From Desulfobacca sp. (lineage in GTDB: Bacteria > Desulfobacterota > Desulfobaccia > Desulfobaccales > Desulfobaccaceae): DNA of 64,000 nucleotides. Location: NCBI GenBank assembly GCA_020725545.1, contig DYEV01000019.1, positions 1 through 64,000 of the forward strand. The letters are read 5' to 3'. Both the position numbers and the translations under genes were made by a program. How positions within the stretch are numbered: position 1 is the first letter of the stretch; the number at the start of each line of letters is the position of its first letter. Below are positions 25,626 through 36,110 of the stretch, one piece after another. The notes under the pieces are model-generated. The model had not been told where the DNA came from. It was given only the letters and a program-made list of their open reading frames with translations, and did no database searches.

Positions 25626-25692
25626 CGACTGACAACTACGAACTACGGACCTTATTTTCTGACAACTGACAACCTGGAACTCGAAACTCCAT
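25626..25692. repeat. Heptamer-type direct repeats (ACAACTACGAACTACGG...GACAACTGACAACC)
   Basis: Iterated GACAACT/GAACTAC-like units run right up to the start of the hexulose-phosphate synthase gene. They are the complement of the repeats at 17652-17715. Their presence replaces any visible ribosome-binding site for the next gene. Confidence 0.55.
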
Positions 25693-26980
25693 GCATATAC
25701 CTCTGCAACTTGCCCTTGATTTTGTGGATCTGTCCCGGGCGCTGACGGTGGCTGAGCTGGCCGTGCCGGCCGGGGTGGACTGGCTGGAGGCGGGGACGCC
25801 CCTCATTAAGAGTGAAGGCCTCAACGCGGTGCGGGAATTGCGCCGCCGCTTTCCGCAGCACACCATTGTCGCCGACATGAAGATTATGGACGCCGGCCGC
25901 CTTGAAGTGGAGTGCGCAGCCAAGGCCGGGGCCGACCTGGTGGATGTCTTGGGGGCGGCCAGCGACGCCACCATTGCCGAATGTGTTCAGGCCGGCAAGA
26001 ACTACGGCGCCAAGATTGTCGTCGACCTCATCAGCGTCCCTGATCCGGTGGCCCGGGCCCAGCAGGCCGAGGCATTGGGAGCCGACTATATTACGGTGCA
26101 TGTGGCCATTGATGAACAGATGGCCGGCCGGGACCCCTTTGAATTGCTGCGGCAGGTGAGCCAGGCGGTGCAGATCCCGGTGGGCGTGGCCGGCGGCATC
26201 CATTCGGGTACGGCGTGGCAGGCCGTGGCGGCTGGGGCCAGCTATGTCATTGTCGGCGGGGCCATCACCAAGGCCACGGATCCGGCTCAGGCCACCCGGG
26301 AGATTCGCCGGGCCCTGGACGAACAGGCGGTTATCCCCACGACCCTGTTCCAGCGGGTGGGGCCAGCCCAGATTTTAAGCGCCTTAAACCAGGTGTCCGC
26401 AGCCAATCTCTCCGACGCTCTGCACCGGGGCGGGGTCCTGCCTGGTATCCGGGCCCTGACGCCGGGGCTGAAGGTGGCGGGCCGGGCTTTGACGGTGCGG
26501 ACCTATCCGGGGGATTGGGCCAAGCCGGTGCAGGCCATTGATCAGGCCGAACCGGGGGATGTCATTGTGGTGGATGCCGGCGGCGTCGGTCCGGCTATTT
26601 GGGGGGAGTTGGCGACGCACTCGGCCATGCAACGCCAGGTAGCCGGGGTGGTGATTTACGGCGCCTTGCGGGATGCCGGGGATATTGCCCAACTCCGTTT
26701 TCCGGCCTTCTCCAGTCTGGTCATGCCCAACGCCGGGGAGCCCAAAGGTTTTGGGGAGATCGGCGTGCCCATCCGCATTGCCCAGGTGACGGTGGAGACC
26801 GGCGACTGGATCCTGGGCGACGATGACGGCGTGGTGGTGCTGCCCCAGAAGCTGGCGGTGGAGTATGCCAACCGGGCCATGGACGTCCTGGAGCGGGAAA
26901 ACCGCATCCGGGAGGAGATCAAAGGCGGCCGGACCTTGGGAGCAGTGGTCGAGTTGTTGCGCTGGGAAAAGAAGAGGTAG
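25691..26980 (+). CDS. hxlA: 3-hexulose-6-phosphate synthase fused to RraA-like domain
   Basis: Two-domain protein, 429 aa. Residues ~1-212 are hexulose-6-phosphate synthase, an orotidine-phosphate-decarboxylase-fold aldolase (DMKIMDAG catalytic Asp/Lys, DLVDVLGAA, VGVAGGIHSG). It condenses formaldehyde with ribulose-5-phosphate, or runs the reverse. Residues ~220-429 are an RraA-like domain (GGVGPAIWGELATHSA, GVVIYGALRD), a fold that includes oxaloacetate decarboxylases and aldolases; its role in the fusion is unknown. The same fusion occurs in archaea and some anaerobes. No clear ribosome-binding site precedes the ATG. Acts with the isomerase just upstream. Confidence 0.9.
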   Translation: MHIPLQLALDFVDLSRALTVAELAVPAGVDWLEAGTPLIKSEGLNAVRELRRRFPQHTIVADMKIMDAGRLEVECAAKAGADLVDVLGAASDATIAECVQAGKNYGAKIVVDLISVPDPVARAQQAEALGADYITVHVAIDEQMAGRDPFELLRQVSQAVQIPVGVAGGIHSGTAWQAVAAGASYVIVGGAITKATDPAQATREIRRALDEQAVIPTTLFQRVGPAQILSALNQVSAANLSDALHRGGVLPGIRALTPGLKVAGRALTVRTYPGDWAKPVQAIDQAEPGDVIVVDAGGVGPAIWGELATHSAMQRQVAGVVIYGALRDAGDIAQLRFPAFSSLVMPNAGEPKGFGEIGVPIRIAQVTVETGDWILGDDDGVVVLPQKLAVEYANRAMDVLERENRIREEIKGGRTLGAVVELLRWEKKR

Positions 26981-27013
26981 CGCCCTTAAAAGCTGCTGCG
27001 GGGGAGAGACAAG

Positions 27014-27676
27014 ATGGCGGCACAGAAACCGGCTGATGCCATGGCTGCGGCCCGGGAGAATATGGTCCGGACGCAATTGCTCCCCCGGGGTATCCGGGAT
27101 CCCAAGGTCTTAGCCGCCATGCGCAAAGTGCCGCGCCATCTCTTTGTGGAAGAGGCGCTGCGCAGCCAGGCTTACGGCGACTTTCCCTTGCCCATCGGCG
27201 AGCAGCAGACCATTTCGCAGCCCTACATCGTGGCCTTTATGACCGAAGCCCTGGAGTTGGAGGGCACGGAGAAGGTCTTGGAGATTGGCACCGGCTGCGG
27301 CTATCAGGCCGCAGTTTTGGCGGAGATTGTTCCCGAGGTATATACGATTGAGCGCCTGCCCGAGCTGGCAGCCAAAGCCCGGCGGACATTGGAGTCGCTG
27401 GGCTACTTTCATGTCAAGATCAAGGTGGGTGACGGCACCCTGGGCTGGCCCGAAGAGGCGCCTTTTCAAGCCATCATCGTGACCGCCGCGGCCCCCGGCA
27501 TTCCCCGGCCCCTGCTGGACCAATTGGCCATGGGCGGCCGTCTGGTCATCCCGGTGGGCGACCGCTTCAGCCAGACTCTGGACGTGGTTCACAAAACTCC
27601 CGAGGGGATACTGCATGATTATCGGGGCGGCTGCCGTTTCGTGAAGCTCATCGGCACTTATGGTTGGGACGCTTGA
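27014..27676 (+). CDS. pcm: Protein-L-isoaspartate O-methyltransferase
   Basis: Repairs isoaspartyl damage in proteins using SAM; 220 aa, usual length. Pcm signatures are complete: [19 protein letters not shown] at the N-terminus, [34 protein letters not shown] (SAM loop) and [22 protein letters not shown] lies before the ATG. It starts 33 nt after the HPS-RraA gene on the same strand, so co-transcription is likely, though the functions are unrelated. Confidence 0.95.
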   Translation: MAAQKPADAMAAARENMVRTQLLPRGIRDPKVLAAMRKVPRHLFVEEALRSQAYGDFPLPIGEQQTISQPYIVAFMTEALELEGTEKVLEIGTGCGYQAAVLAEIVPEVYTIERLPELAAKARRTLESLGYFHVKIKVGDGTLGWPEEAPFQAIIVTAAAPGIPRPLLDQLAMGGRLVIPVGDRFSQTLDVVHKTPEGILHDYRGGCRFVKLIGTYGWDA

Positions 27677-27734
27677 GGCGGCGCCGTCCGGGATTTTATG
27701 GGAGCATATTGTCCAAGGCCTGGTGGCGCAGAGG

Positions 27735-27840
27735 GCCAGGTGGTCCAGCCCGCCGTCGTCCTTCCTCCAAACCCCAACGGTAGGCTTTGACTGCGCCCCC
27801 AGGCCAGAAATCGGCTCCACCTTCCCACCGGAACGTTGAA
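27735..27840 (+). repeat. GC-rich intergenic repeat (family B-like)
   Basis: GGGCCAGGTGGTCCAGCCC, then CCTCCAAACCCCAACGGTAGG and CTGCGCCCCCAGGCC: the G-half/C-half layout of family B, diverged. It lies between convergent pcm and mrdA. Confidence 0.45.
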
Positions 27841-27859
27841 AAAGCTTTGCACCCCTTGG

Positions 27860-29758
27860 TTAGCCGGCATCTTCTGTTTTGACTTCCTCCTCTTGTTTCA
27901 GACGGAAAAATTCACTCATGATCTGCCGGGCGACGGGCGCCGCGATCTTGCCGCCTTGACCGCCGTGTTCAATGATGACGGCCACGGCGATCTGACTTTT
28001 TTCCACCGGGGCAAAGCTGACAAACCAGGCGTGATCCTGGGTTTTGTGGCGAGCTTTGCCCTTGCCTTCCTTGCCGAGGGAGACGACCTGGGCCGTGCCG
28101 GTCTTGCCGCCCACATCGGCGTAAGGAATCCGGGCGGCGGCACCGGTTCCGCCGCCATCGTGGACTACCCCCCGACAGGCGCGCCGCACGAGTTCCAGGG
28201 TTTTCGGGGAAGCAGGCAGCCGGGATTGGACCTGAGGCTGAAACTGAAAGGCCACCTCGCCGTCCGGGTTGACGATTTTTTCCACTACGGTGGGAGTATA
28301 AATAATGCCGCCGTTCCCCAGAGCGGCGGCCACCCGGACCATCTGCAGGGGGGTGGTGAGATTATAGCCCTGACCGATGGACACGGAAGGGGTTTCCCCT
28401 TCATACCAAGGTTGGTTGAAGCGCTTTCTTTTCCACTCCGAGGATGGCACTAAGCCGGGTTTTTCGGAGTCCAAGATGATGCCGGTGGGGGCGCCGAGGC
28501 CGAATTTCCGGCTCCATGTGGCGATGCGGTCTACACCTAATCTCAGTCCCACGTTGTAATAATAGACATCGCAGGATTGTACCAGGCTGCGGTGCAGGGC
28601 CACGCTGCCGTGCCCCCGTTTGGCATGGCAGTTAAAATAACGGTTACCCACTTGCATACCCCCCTGACAGACAAAGGAGGTGGCCGGATTGACAATGCCT
28701 TCTTCCAGAGCAGCCACCGCCATGACGATTTTAAAGGTGGAACCAGGGGGATATTGGCCTCTGAGGACCCGATTTTCCAGGGGATGATCTTTATTGTTTA
28801 TTAATTCTTGCCAATAGTCGGCGGAGACGGTGCGGGCGAAGCGGCTCTGATCAAAGGTGGGGGCCGAGGCCATGGCCAAAATCCGGCCGGATTGGGGGTC
28901 CAGGGCCACGATGGCGCCCACCTTGCCTTGCAGCAGCTCCTCGGCTTTGGCTTGGAGGCGCCAGTCGATGGTGAGAAAGACATTGGCCCCGGGACTGGCC
29001 GGCGTATTTTTCAGCAACCGCAGTTGCCGGCCATGGGCGTCCACTTCGATCTGCTGGCTGCCCCGCTGGCCGGTGAGGAAAGCATTGTAGCCCAATTCCA
29101 CCCCGCATTTGCCGACGTCATCGCCCATCTTGTTGTTGGGGAATTTGCCGCTCTTCAATTGGGCTTCAGTGATCTCTCCCAAATAGCCGATAATATGCGA
29201 GCCCAAATTATTGGTCTGATACTCCCGCTTGGGTTGGATCTGAATGATGACGCCGGGGAGCTCGTATTTAAAGGTTTCTAAGAGGGCCACCTCATCCATG
29301 CTCAGGTCCTCTTTGATGCGGATGGTCCGGGCCAGATTATCCTGCTGGGCCGTGAGAATGCGGGTGAGGATATCCAGATAATTCATATGGAGGAGCTGTC
29401 CCAGATTCCGAGCCAACTCTTTGGCATCGGGGACATCCTCTAAGATGACCAGAGCGTCATAGGATTCCCGATTATTCACGAGGGCAACGCCCCGGGCATC
29501 AAAGATCATGCCCCGCCAGGGCGGCAGATCCCGGTAACGGACCCGGTTACTCTCGGATTTCTGACTGAATTCATGACCTTTGACCAACTGCAGGAACCAG
29601 AGCCGCAGGATAAGAAAGCCGAAGAGCAGGGCGACCACCAAAACCACATACAGGAGGGAGCGGCGACTATGTTCGTAATCTTCCGGCTCCATGGGGCCGG
29701 CCGGTCCAAAGCCGCGGCCAGCTTGAACAGGCACATCGAGAAGCAGGTTTCTTTTCAT
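27860..29758 (-). CDS. mrdA: Penicillin-binding protein 2 (peptidoglycan transpeptidase)
   Basis: Class B PBP of the elongasome, 632 aa, periplasmic with one N-terminal membrane helix (residues ~31-55, SLLYVVLVVALLFGFLILRL). The dimerisation domain follows, then the transpeptidase domain: SxxK as STFK (Ser340, Lys343), SxN-type motif SCD, and KTGTAQVV. AAGGGGG precedes the ATG 10 nt after mreD. Last gene of the leftward mreB-mreC-mreD-mrdA operon that maintains rod shape; rodA is not adjacent. Confidence 0.95.
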   Translation of the reverse strand: MKRNLLLDVPVQAGRGFGPAGPMEPEDYEHSRRSLLYVVLVVALLFGFLILRLWFLQLVKGHEFSQKSESNRVRYRDLPPWRGMIFDARGVALVNNRESYDALVILEDVPDAKELARNLGQLLHMNYLDILTRILTAQQDNLARTIRIKEDLSMDEVALLETFKYELPGVIIQIQPKREYQTNNLGSHIIGYLGEITEAQLKSGKFPNNKMGDDVGKCGVELGYNAFLTGQRGSQQIEVDAHGRQLRLLKNTPASPGANVFLTIDWRLQAKAEELLQGKVGAIVALDPQSGRILAMASAPTFDQSRFARTVSADYWQELINNKDHPLENRVLRGQYPPGSTFKIVMAVAALEEGIVNPATSFVCQGGMQVGNRYFNCHAKRGHGSVALHRSLVQSCDVYYYNVGLRLGVDRIATWSRKFGLGAPTGIILDSEKPGLVPSSEWKRKRFNQPWYEGETPSVSIGQGYNLTTPLQMVRVAAALGNGGIIYTPTVVEKIVNPDGEVAFQFQPQVQSRLPASPKTLELVRRACRGVVHDGGGTGAAARIPYADVGGKTGTAQVVSLGKEGKGKARHKTQDHAWFVSFAPVEKSQIAVAVIIEHGGQGGKIAAPVARQIMSEFFRLKQEEEVKTEDAG

Positions 29759-29768
29759 GCTCGCCCCC

Positions 29769-30281
29769 TTAGCCCTCCCCGGTGGTCCTCGGGCTTTTCC
29801 TCAGCCAGAATCGCCGCCAACCCTTTTCCAGGAGGTTAAAGAGACCCAAAATGATGGGGGTGCTCAGGGCCGTGACGCCCAATTGCAGGACTACTTGCCG
29901 CAGCATGGCCGTAGAAGCTATTGGCACCGGGAGCAGGAGATGCAGGAGGCCCACCATCACCAGGCCTTGGACCAACATGATCACGGCCACTCCGGTAATT
30001 TGGGGCAAAATATAGAGGAAATTCAGATGGCGCCGCAGAACCGCAGTGGCCACCACGGCCGTGAGCAAAAGGCCGGCCTGCAGTCCCAGGGGAGCCAGGC
30101 CATAGCAGTCCAGGATAAACCCAAAGAGCAAGGCCAGCAGCACTGCCACAGAAAAATCAGCTCGCAGACTCACAAATACCATGAACAGGGTCAACAGATC
30201 CAGACGTAGATTGGCCGGGAACGGCAAGAGATGCTGCAGAAAGAACAAAAAAAAGCCTAAGATGAGATAAAAAAGCACCAT
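29769..30281 (-). CDS. mreD: Rod shape-determining protein MreD
   Basis: Small polytopic inner-membrane component of the elongasome, 170 aa. About five hydrophobic helices, with the charged FRR-type tail (KGWRRFWLRK) at the C-terminus. The sequence itself is weakly conserved in this family; the assignment rests on hydrophobicity, length, and position between mreC and mrdA with gaps of only about 10 nt. Confidence 0.88.
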   Translation of the reverse strand: MVLFYLILGFFLFFLQHLLPFPANLRLDLLTLFMVFVSLRADFSVAVLLALLFGFILDCYGLAPLGLQAGLLLTAVVATAVLRRHLNFLYILPQITGVAVIMLVQGLVMVGLLHLLLPVPIASTAMLRQVVLQLGVTALSTPIILGLFNLLEKGWRRFWLRKSPRTTGEG

Positions 30282-30292
30282 GGTCGCGGGAG

Positions 30293-32369
<2,077 letters not shown>

Positions 32370-32458
32370 TTATTGTGCCATGATTCCCCAAAAATTCAAC
32401 CTCAAAAATGCGAAACGTCCCAATCAGACCGATATGCCAGGACACGGGGCGGGCACTC

Positions 32459-32489
32459 TTGACAAAGAGAGTTTTTTTTGTTTTAAAAT
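32459..32489 (+). promoter_or_regulatory. Sigma70-type promoter of the rpmH operon
   Basis: Perfect -35 TTGACA (32459-32464) with a T-rich spacer and an AT-rich -10 region; the candidate hexamers are TTTAAA at 17 nt spacing or TAAAAT at 19 nt. Transcription would begin near 32495, leaving a leader of about 265 nt before rpmH. Confidence 0.6.
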
Positions 32490-32583
32490 ATATCTTTATG
32501 AAATACGTCCGGCAAGGTATGGGCAGATATTGTCACTGAGGGGGCAGTAACTTGGGCGACGCCGCTCTTTAAGGTCTGTTTCC

Positions 32584-32632
32584 GGGCAGCCAAGCAATGT
32601 CAGTCTGATCCGGCGATTCGCCGGGGCTGCCC
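32584..32632 (+). promoter_or_regulatory. Structured leader element upstream of rpmH
   Basis: Outer stem GGGCAGCC (32584-32591) with GGCTGCCC (32625-32632) encloses a perfect inner hairpin CCGGCG-ATT-CGCCGG (32610-32624). It sits in the long leader of the ribosomal protein L34 gene. It could be a regulatory fold, a processing site, or part of a small RNA; no known riboswitch class is recognised. Confidence 0.45.
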
Positions 32633-32760
32633 AAAGGAGCGGGGCCGCCAGGACGGTCGGCGATCCTCAGCGGCAGAGACAGTCAGGCCCGAACGATCGG
32701 CCACAGTCCACCTGCGGACCAATTATCACAGCCATTTTTTTCAGCTAAAGGTAAGGGATT

Positions 32761-32895
32761 ATGAAGCGAACCTATCAACCGCACAATGTCAAGCGGGCGC
32801 GCACCCATGGTTTTTTGACCCGCATGAGCACCCGGGGTGGGCGTTTAGTTATCAAGCGCCGCCGGGCCAAAGGTAGAAAAAGACTGGGCATTTAA
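32761..32895 (+). CDS. rpmH: 50S ribosomal protein L34
   Basis: 44 aa, highly basic: [18 protein letters not shown] at the start and [13 protein letters not shown] at the end, the universal L34 pattern. AAGGTAAGGG precedes the ATG. First gene of the classic rpmH-rnpA-yidD-yidC-jag-mnmE operon; in many bacteria dnaA lies just upstream, but here the mre operon is divergent instead. Confidence 0.98.
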   Translation: MKRTYQPHNVKRARTHGFLTRMSTRGGRLVIKRRRAKGRKRLGI

Positions 32896-32955
32896 TACAC
32901 ATGGAGCCCCGGTCGACCACCACGCACCTCCAGCCACAGCAGGTAAGGGACAACA

Positions 32956-33321
32956 ATTTCTCAGGGCCAGGCTAGATTTACCAGAGCCGATCGGCTGCTG
33001 AAACGGACAGACTTTCAGCGGGTCAAACTTACGGGCAAAAATCGGCATACCGCCCATTTCATCGTTTCGCTGGCCGTCAACGACCTGAATCGGCCCCGTC
33101 TGGGAGTGGTGGCGACCAAAAAACTGGGGAAGGCCGTACAACGAAATCGGGTTAAACGCTTATTACGGGAATTTTTCAGGCTCCATAAAGGAGTTCTGCC
33201 CCCTCACGATATCGTCATCATCGCCAAAAGAAACGCTGCCGGGCTGACGTATGCCGACATTCGGGCAGAATTAGGAGCCGTGTTCGCGTTGCCTGACCAG
33301 ACCGAGGGGACAGGTGGTTAA
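32956..33321 (+). CDS. rnpA: Ribonuclease P protein component (non-canonical start)
   Basis: Protein subunit of RNase P, ~121 aa. The family core is present: [11 protein letters not shown] near the N-terminus and the RNR signature [16 protein letters not shown]. The in-frame stretch after the TAA at 32944 contains no ATG, GTG or TTG until inside the conserved domain. The best start is an ATT at 32956, placed 5 nt after AAGGGA. The GTG at 33103 or 33106 would delete half the protein. A sequencing error is possible but nothing else in the frame is disturbed. Overlaps yidD by 8 nt. Confidence 0.85.
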   Translation: MSQGQARFTRADRLLKRTDFQRVKLTGKNRHTAHFIVSLAVNDLNRPRLGVVATKKLGKAVQRNRVKRLLREFFRLHKGVLPPHDIVIIAKRNAAGLTYADIRAELGAVFALPDQTEGTGG

Positions 33322-33523
33322 GTTCAGCCTCATACTCCTAAGGGGCTATCAGGTTTTTATCTCCCCCCTTTTTCCCCATACCTGCCGTTTTTACCCCAGT
33401 TGCTCCGCGTATGCCTATCAAGCCTTAGAAAAATACGGTTTTTGGCGAGGTCTGTGGCTGGGTGGGCGGCGGCTCCTAAAGTGTCACCCCTGGCATCCAG
33501 GTGGTGTGGATCTCGTCCCTTAA
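33314..33523 (+). CDS. yidD: Membrane protein insertion efficiency factor YidD
   Basis: 69 aa, GTG start overlapping the rnpA stop. The family pattern is complete: [35 protein letters not shown], and the ending [14 protein letters not shown] small amphipathic inner-membrane-associated protein that helps YidC-dependent insertion. Its place between rnpA and yidC is the conserved one. Confidence 0.95.
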   Translation: MVKFSLILLRGYQVFISPLFPHTCRFYPSCSAYAYQALEKYGFWRGLWLGGRRLLKCHPWHPGGVDLVP

Positions 33524-33660
33524 GATACGATCGTCGAACCCCATGCTGGCGGCGTACGGGCCGGCAGCGGTCGGCCTATCCCGTCAGTCCGGTGCAGGTT
33601 GCCCGTCCTGCCCTTATGGTATCCTTCCCAGTGGGATGATCGACTGCTGAGGTGAATTTT

Positions 33661-35358
33661 ATGGAAAAACGCATGTTGTTGGCGGTGGTGCTCAGTTTCG
33701 CCATCTTTGCCGGCTTTGCTTACCTTCAACAGAAACTCCAGCCCCCGGCGCCGCCGCCGACGGCCCCAGCCGAAGCGCCCTCTCCGGCAGCCAAGCCGAC
33801 CGCGGCGCCCATCCCCAAGCCAACGGCACCGCTCCAGACCGGGACACCGCCGGTCGTGCAGCCCTCGAGCAGTCATGCAGCCAGGGACATAGTGGTGGAG
33901 ACGCCCCTCTACCGGGCAGTCATCACGGAACAAGGGGCCGCGGTCAAGAGCTTCCGCTTAAAAAAATTCTGGGAGCAGTTGCCCTTTCAAAGAATAGCGG
34001 AATTCAGTCTGTGGATGTTCAGCATTGACATCCAACGGTACCGGCCCTTGGGGGAGATCACCAATCCCAAGGAGTTGATTCGCACCGCCAGTTTAGAGCA
34101 CCTGCCATTGGCCCTGACCTGGCAGGCGACGGGCAGCGCCATCGGGCCGGAGGTGGTCTATACTGCTGATAAAAAAGAGGTTGTCGTGCCAGAGGGCGGG
34201 GAAGCGCGCCTCAACTTTACCTATACCGGTGCGGATGGCGTGACGCTGGTCAAGACGTTTCTGGTGCGCGGCGGCAGCTATCGCCTGGATATGACCTCCA
34301 CGGTGCAGAACCATGCGAATGTGCCTCTCCGGGGAGTTCTGGCCGTGTCCCTCTATGACGATATCAGCCATCCGGAGGGCTCCGGGTTCAGCGGCCTGGT
34401 TTGGTCGACAAAACGGAGTCGCGAGACCCTCAGCGCCGGCAGTCTGAAGGAACCCAAAACCATTACTGACTTCGACTGGGCCTCTTTGGAGACCGGCTTT
34501 TTCATGATGGCGGCGGTGCCTCCGGCAGCCGATTTCAAACCGGTAGCCCTGGTGCAGGATTTACCTGCCAAGGTCATGTCCATCACTTTGAAGACCGACT
34601 TGGAAGAGATCCAACCCGGCACCGAGGTAAGCGTCCCGTATATCCTCTATTTCGGACCGAAAGATCGGGCCATCTTGCGGAGTATCGGCTTTGGCCTGGA
34701 GCAGACCGTGGACTTCGGCTGGTTCCACATGTTGGCCCTGCCGCTTTTGTATGTCCTGGAATTCTTTTACCGTTTTTTCCATAACTGGGGTCTGGCCATT
34801 ATCGCCCTGACCATCATTATCCGCATCCTCTTCATCTATCCCAATCACAAGAGTTTCAAGTCCATGCAGAATATGCAGAAACTCCAACCCAAGATAGCCA
34901 AGCTACGGGAGAAGTATAAAGATGACCGGGAAGCCTTGAATAAGGAGCTCATGAGCCTGTATCGGACCTACAAGGTGAATCCTTTGGGGGGATGTTTACC
35001 CATGGTCCTGCAATTACCGGTTTTTATTGCCCTTTATAATATCCTGGGATATTCCATTGAACTGCGGAATGCCCCTTTTATTTCCACCCTGCCCTTCACC
35101 GACATCGTCTGGCTGGCCGACTTGTCTGCCAAGGACCCGCTCCTGATTACCCCCATTATCATGGGCGCGACCATGTTCATCCAACAAAAGATGACCCCTT
35201 CGCCGGGCGATCCGGCCCAGGCCAAGATGATGTTGTTCATGCCCATAATCTTCACCTTTATGTTCCTTAATTTTGCATCCGGTCTGGTGTTGTATTGGCT
35301 GCTTAACAATATCTTGGCCATTATCCAGCAATACTACACCAATAAGTATATGTCCTAA
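33661..35358 (+). CDS. yidC: Membrane protein insertase YidC
   Basis: Inserts and folds inner-membrane proteins, 565 aa. An N-terminal helix (residues ~4-22) is followed by a Pro/Ala-rich linker and the large periplasmic domain of Gram-negative YidC (~80-350). The conserved insertase core follows (FHNWGLAIIALTIIIRI; MQKLQPKIAKLREKYKDD; NPLGGCLPMVLQLPVFIAL). I chose the ATG at 33661 because GAGGTG lies six bases before it. It follows yidD after 137 nt without a visible gene. Confidence 0.97.
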   Translation: MEKRMLLAVVLSFAIFAGFAYLQQKLQPPAPPPTAPAEAPSPAAKPTAAPIPKPTAPLQTGTPPVVQPSSSHAARDIVVETPLYRAVITEQGAAVKSFRLKKFWEQLPFQRIAEFSLWMFSIDIQRYRPLGEITNPKELIRTASLEHLPLALTWQATGSAIGPEVVYTADKKEVVVPEGGEARLNFTYTGADGVTLVKTFLVRGGSYRLDMTSTVQNHANVPLRGVLAVSLYDDISHPEGSGFSGLVWSTKRSRETLSAGSLKEPKTITDFDWASLETGFFMMAAVPPAADFKPVALVQDLPAKVMSITLKTDLEEIQPGTEVSVPYILYFGPKDRAILRSIGFGLEQTVDFGWFHMLALPLLYVLEFFYRFFHNWGLAIIALTIIIRILFIYPNHKSFKSMQNMQKLQPKIAKLREKYKDDREALNKELMSLYRTYKVNPLGGCLPMVLQLPVFIALYNILGYSIELRNAPFISTLPFTDIVWLADLSAKDPLLITPIIMGATMFIQQKMTPSPGDPAQAKMMLFMPIIFTFMFLNFASGLVLYWLLNNILAIIQQYYTNKYMS

Positions 35359-35375
35359 CCGCGGTGGAGGTCTGC

Positions 35376-36110
35376 ATGAATTTTGTGGAATTTGAAGGCA
35401 AAGATCCGGAAGACGCCATTTCCCAGGCGATAGCGCATTTTAAGGTCCCACCGGAAGAACTGGAAATTGAGATCGTCTCTTTGGGGTCTTCGGGTCTTTT
35501 TGGTCTCTTAGGCGGGAAAAAAGCCAAAATCCGGGCCGCCTTGAAAGCCACGGCCCAAGAAATCAAGCCCGCCACGCTGGCAGCGGAACCTGCCGGACAA
35601 CCTGCCCCGGAGGCGGCCGGGGAAGAGAATCTGGCTCCCCTGGCCCAGGAAGTCTTGGCCACCATGCTGGAAAAAATGGGTGAAAATTGTACTGTGCAAG
35701 GCGTCCAGAAAGTCAATCACATCCAGTTGGTGGTCGAAGGCGAAGATGTTGGCCTGCTGATCGGCAAACAGGGGCAGACCCTGGAGGCGCTGCAATATCT
35801 GGTCACCAAGATTGTCGCCAAACAGACCCAACGCAAACCCCGCGTGATCATTGATATCGAATCCTATCGGGAACGCCACAAACAGACTTTAATTGAAATG
35901 GCTCTACGGCAGGGCGAAAAGGCCAAACGCAGCGGCAAGCCGGTCACCCTCAATCCCATGAATGCCCATGACCGCCGTATTGTCCATCTGGCCCTCCAGC
36001 CGGACAAAGAGGTCAAAACCAAGAGTCGAGGCGAGGGTCTTTATAAAAAGATTATTATCTATCCGGTACGCAAGAAACGCGTCATGGAGGTGGTCAACGA
36101 CCTAGGGTGA
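35376..36110 (+). CDS. jag: Jag (SpoIIIJ-associated) RNA-binding protein, KH-R3H
   Basis: 244 aa, soluble. The Jag_N domain covers residues ~1-55 (GSSGLFGLLGGKKAKI), followed by an Ala/Pro linker. A KH domain (~85-160, GLLIGKQGQTLEALQYLV) and an R3H domain (~170-235, MNAHDRRIVHLAL, RGEGLYKK) complete it. It binds RNA; in Gram-positives it is linked to cell division and YidC. The ATG at 35376 has GGAGG five bases upstream. The stop overlaps the mnmE start. Confidence 0.93.
   Translation: MNFVEFEGKDPEDAISQAIAHFKVPPEELEIEIVSLGSSGLFGLLGGKKAKIRAALKATAQEIKPATLAAEPAGQPAPEAAGEENLAPLAQEVLATMLEKMGENCTVQGVQKVNHIQLVVEGEDVGLLIGKQGQTLEALQYLVTKIVAKQTQRKPRVIIDIESYRERHKQTLIEMALRQGEKAKRSGKPVTLNPMNAHDRRIVHLALQPDKEVKTKSRGEGLYKKIIIYPVRKKRVMEVVNDLG

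Noticed and set aside
32459-32760. Replication origin beside rpmH
   Set aside because: rpmH-mnmE operons often adjoin oriC/dnaA, but no dnaA gene and no clear cluster of TTATCCACA boxes is visible.
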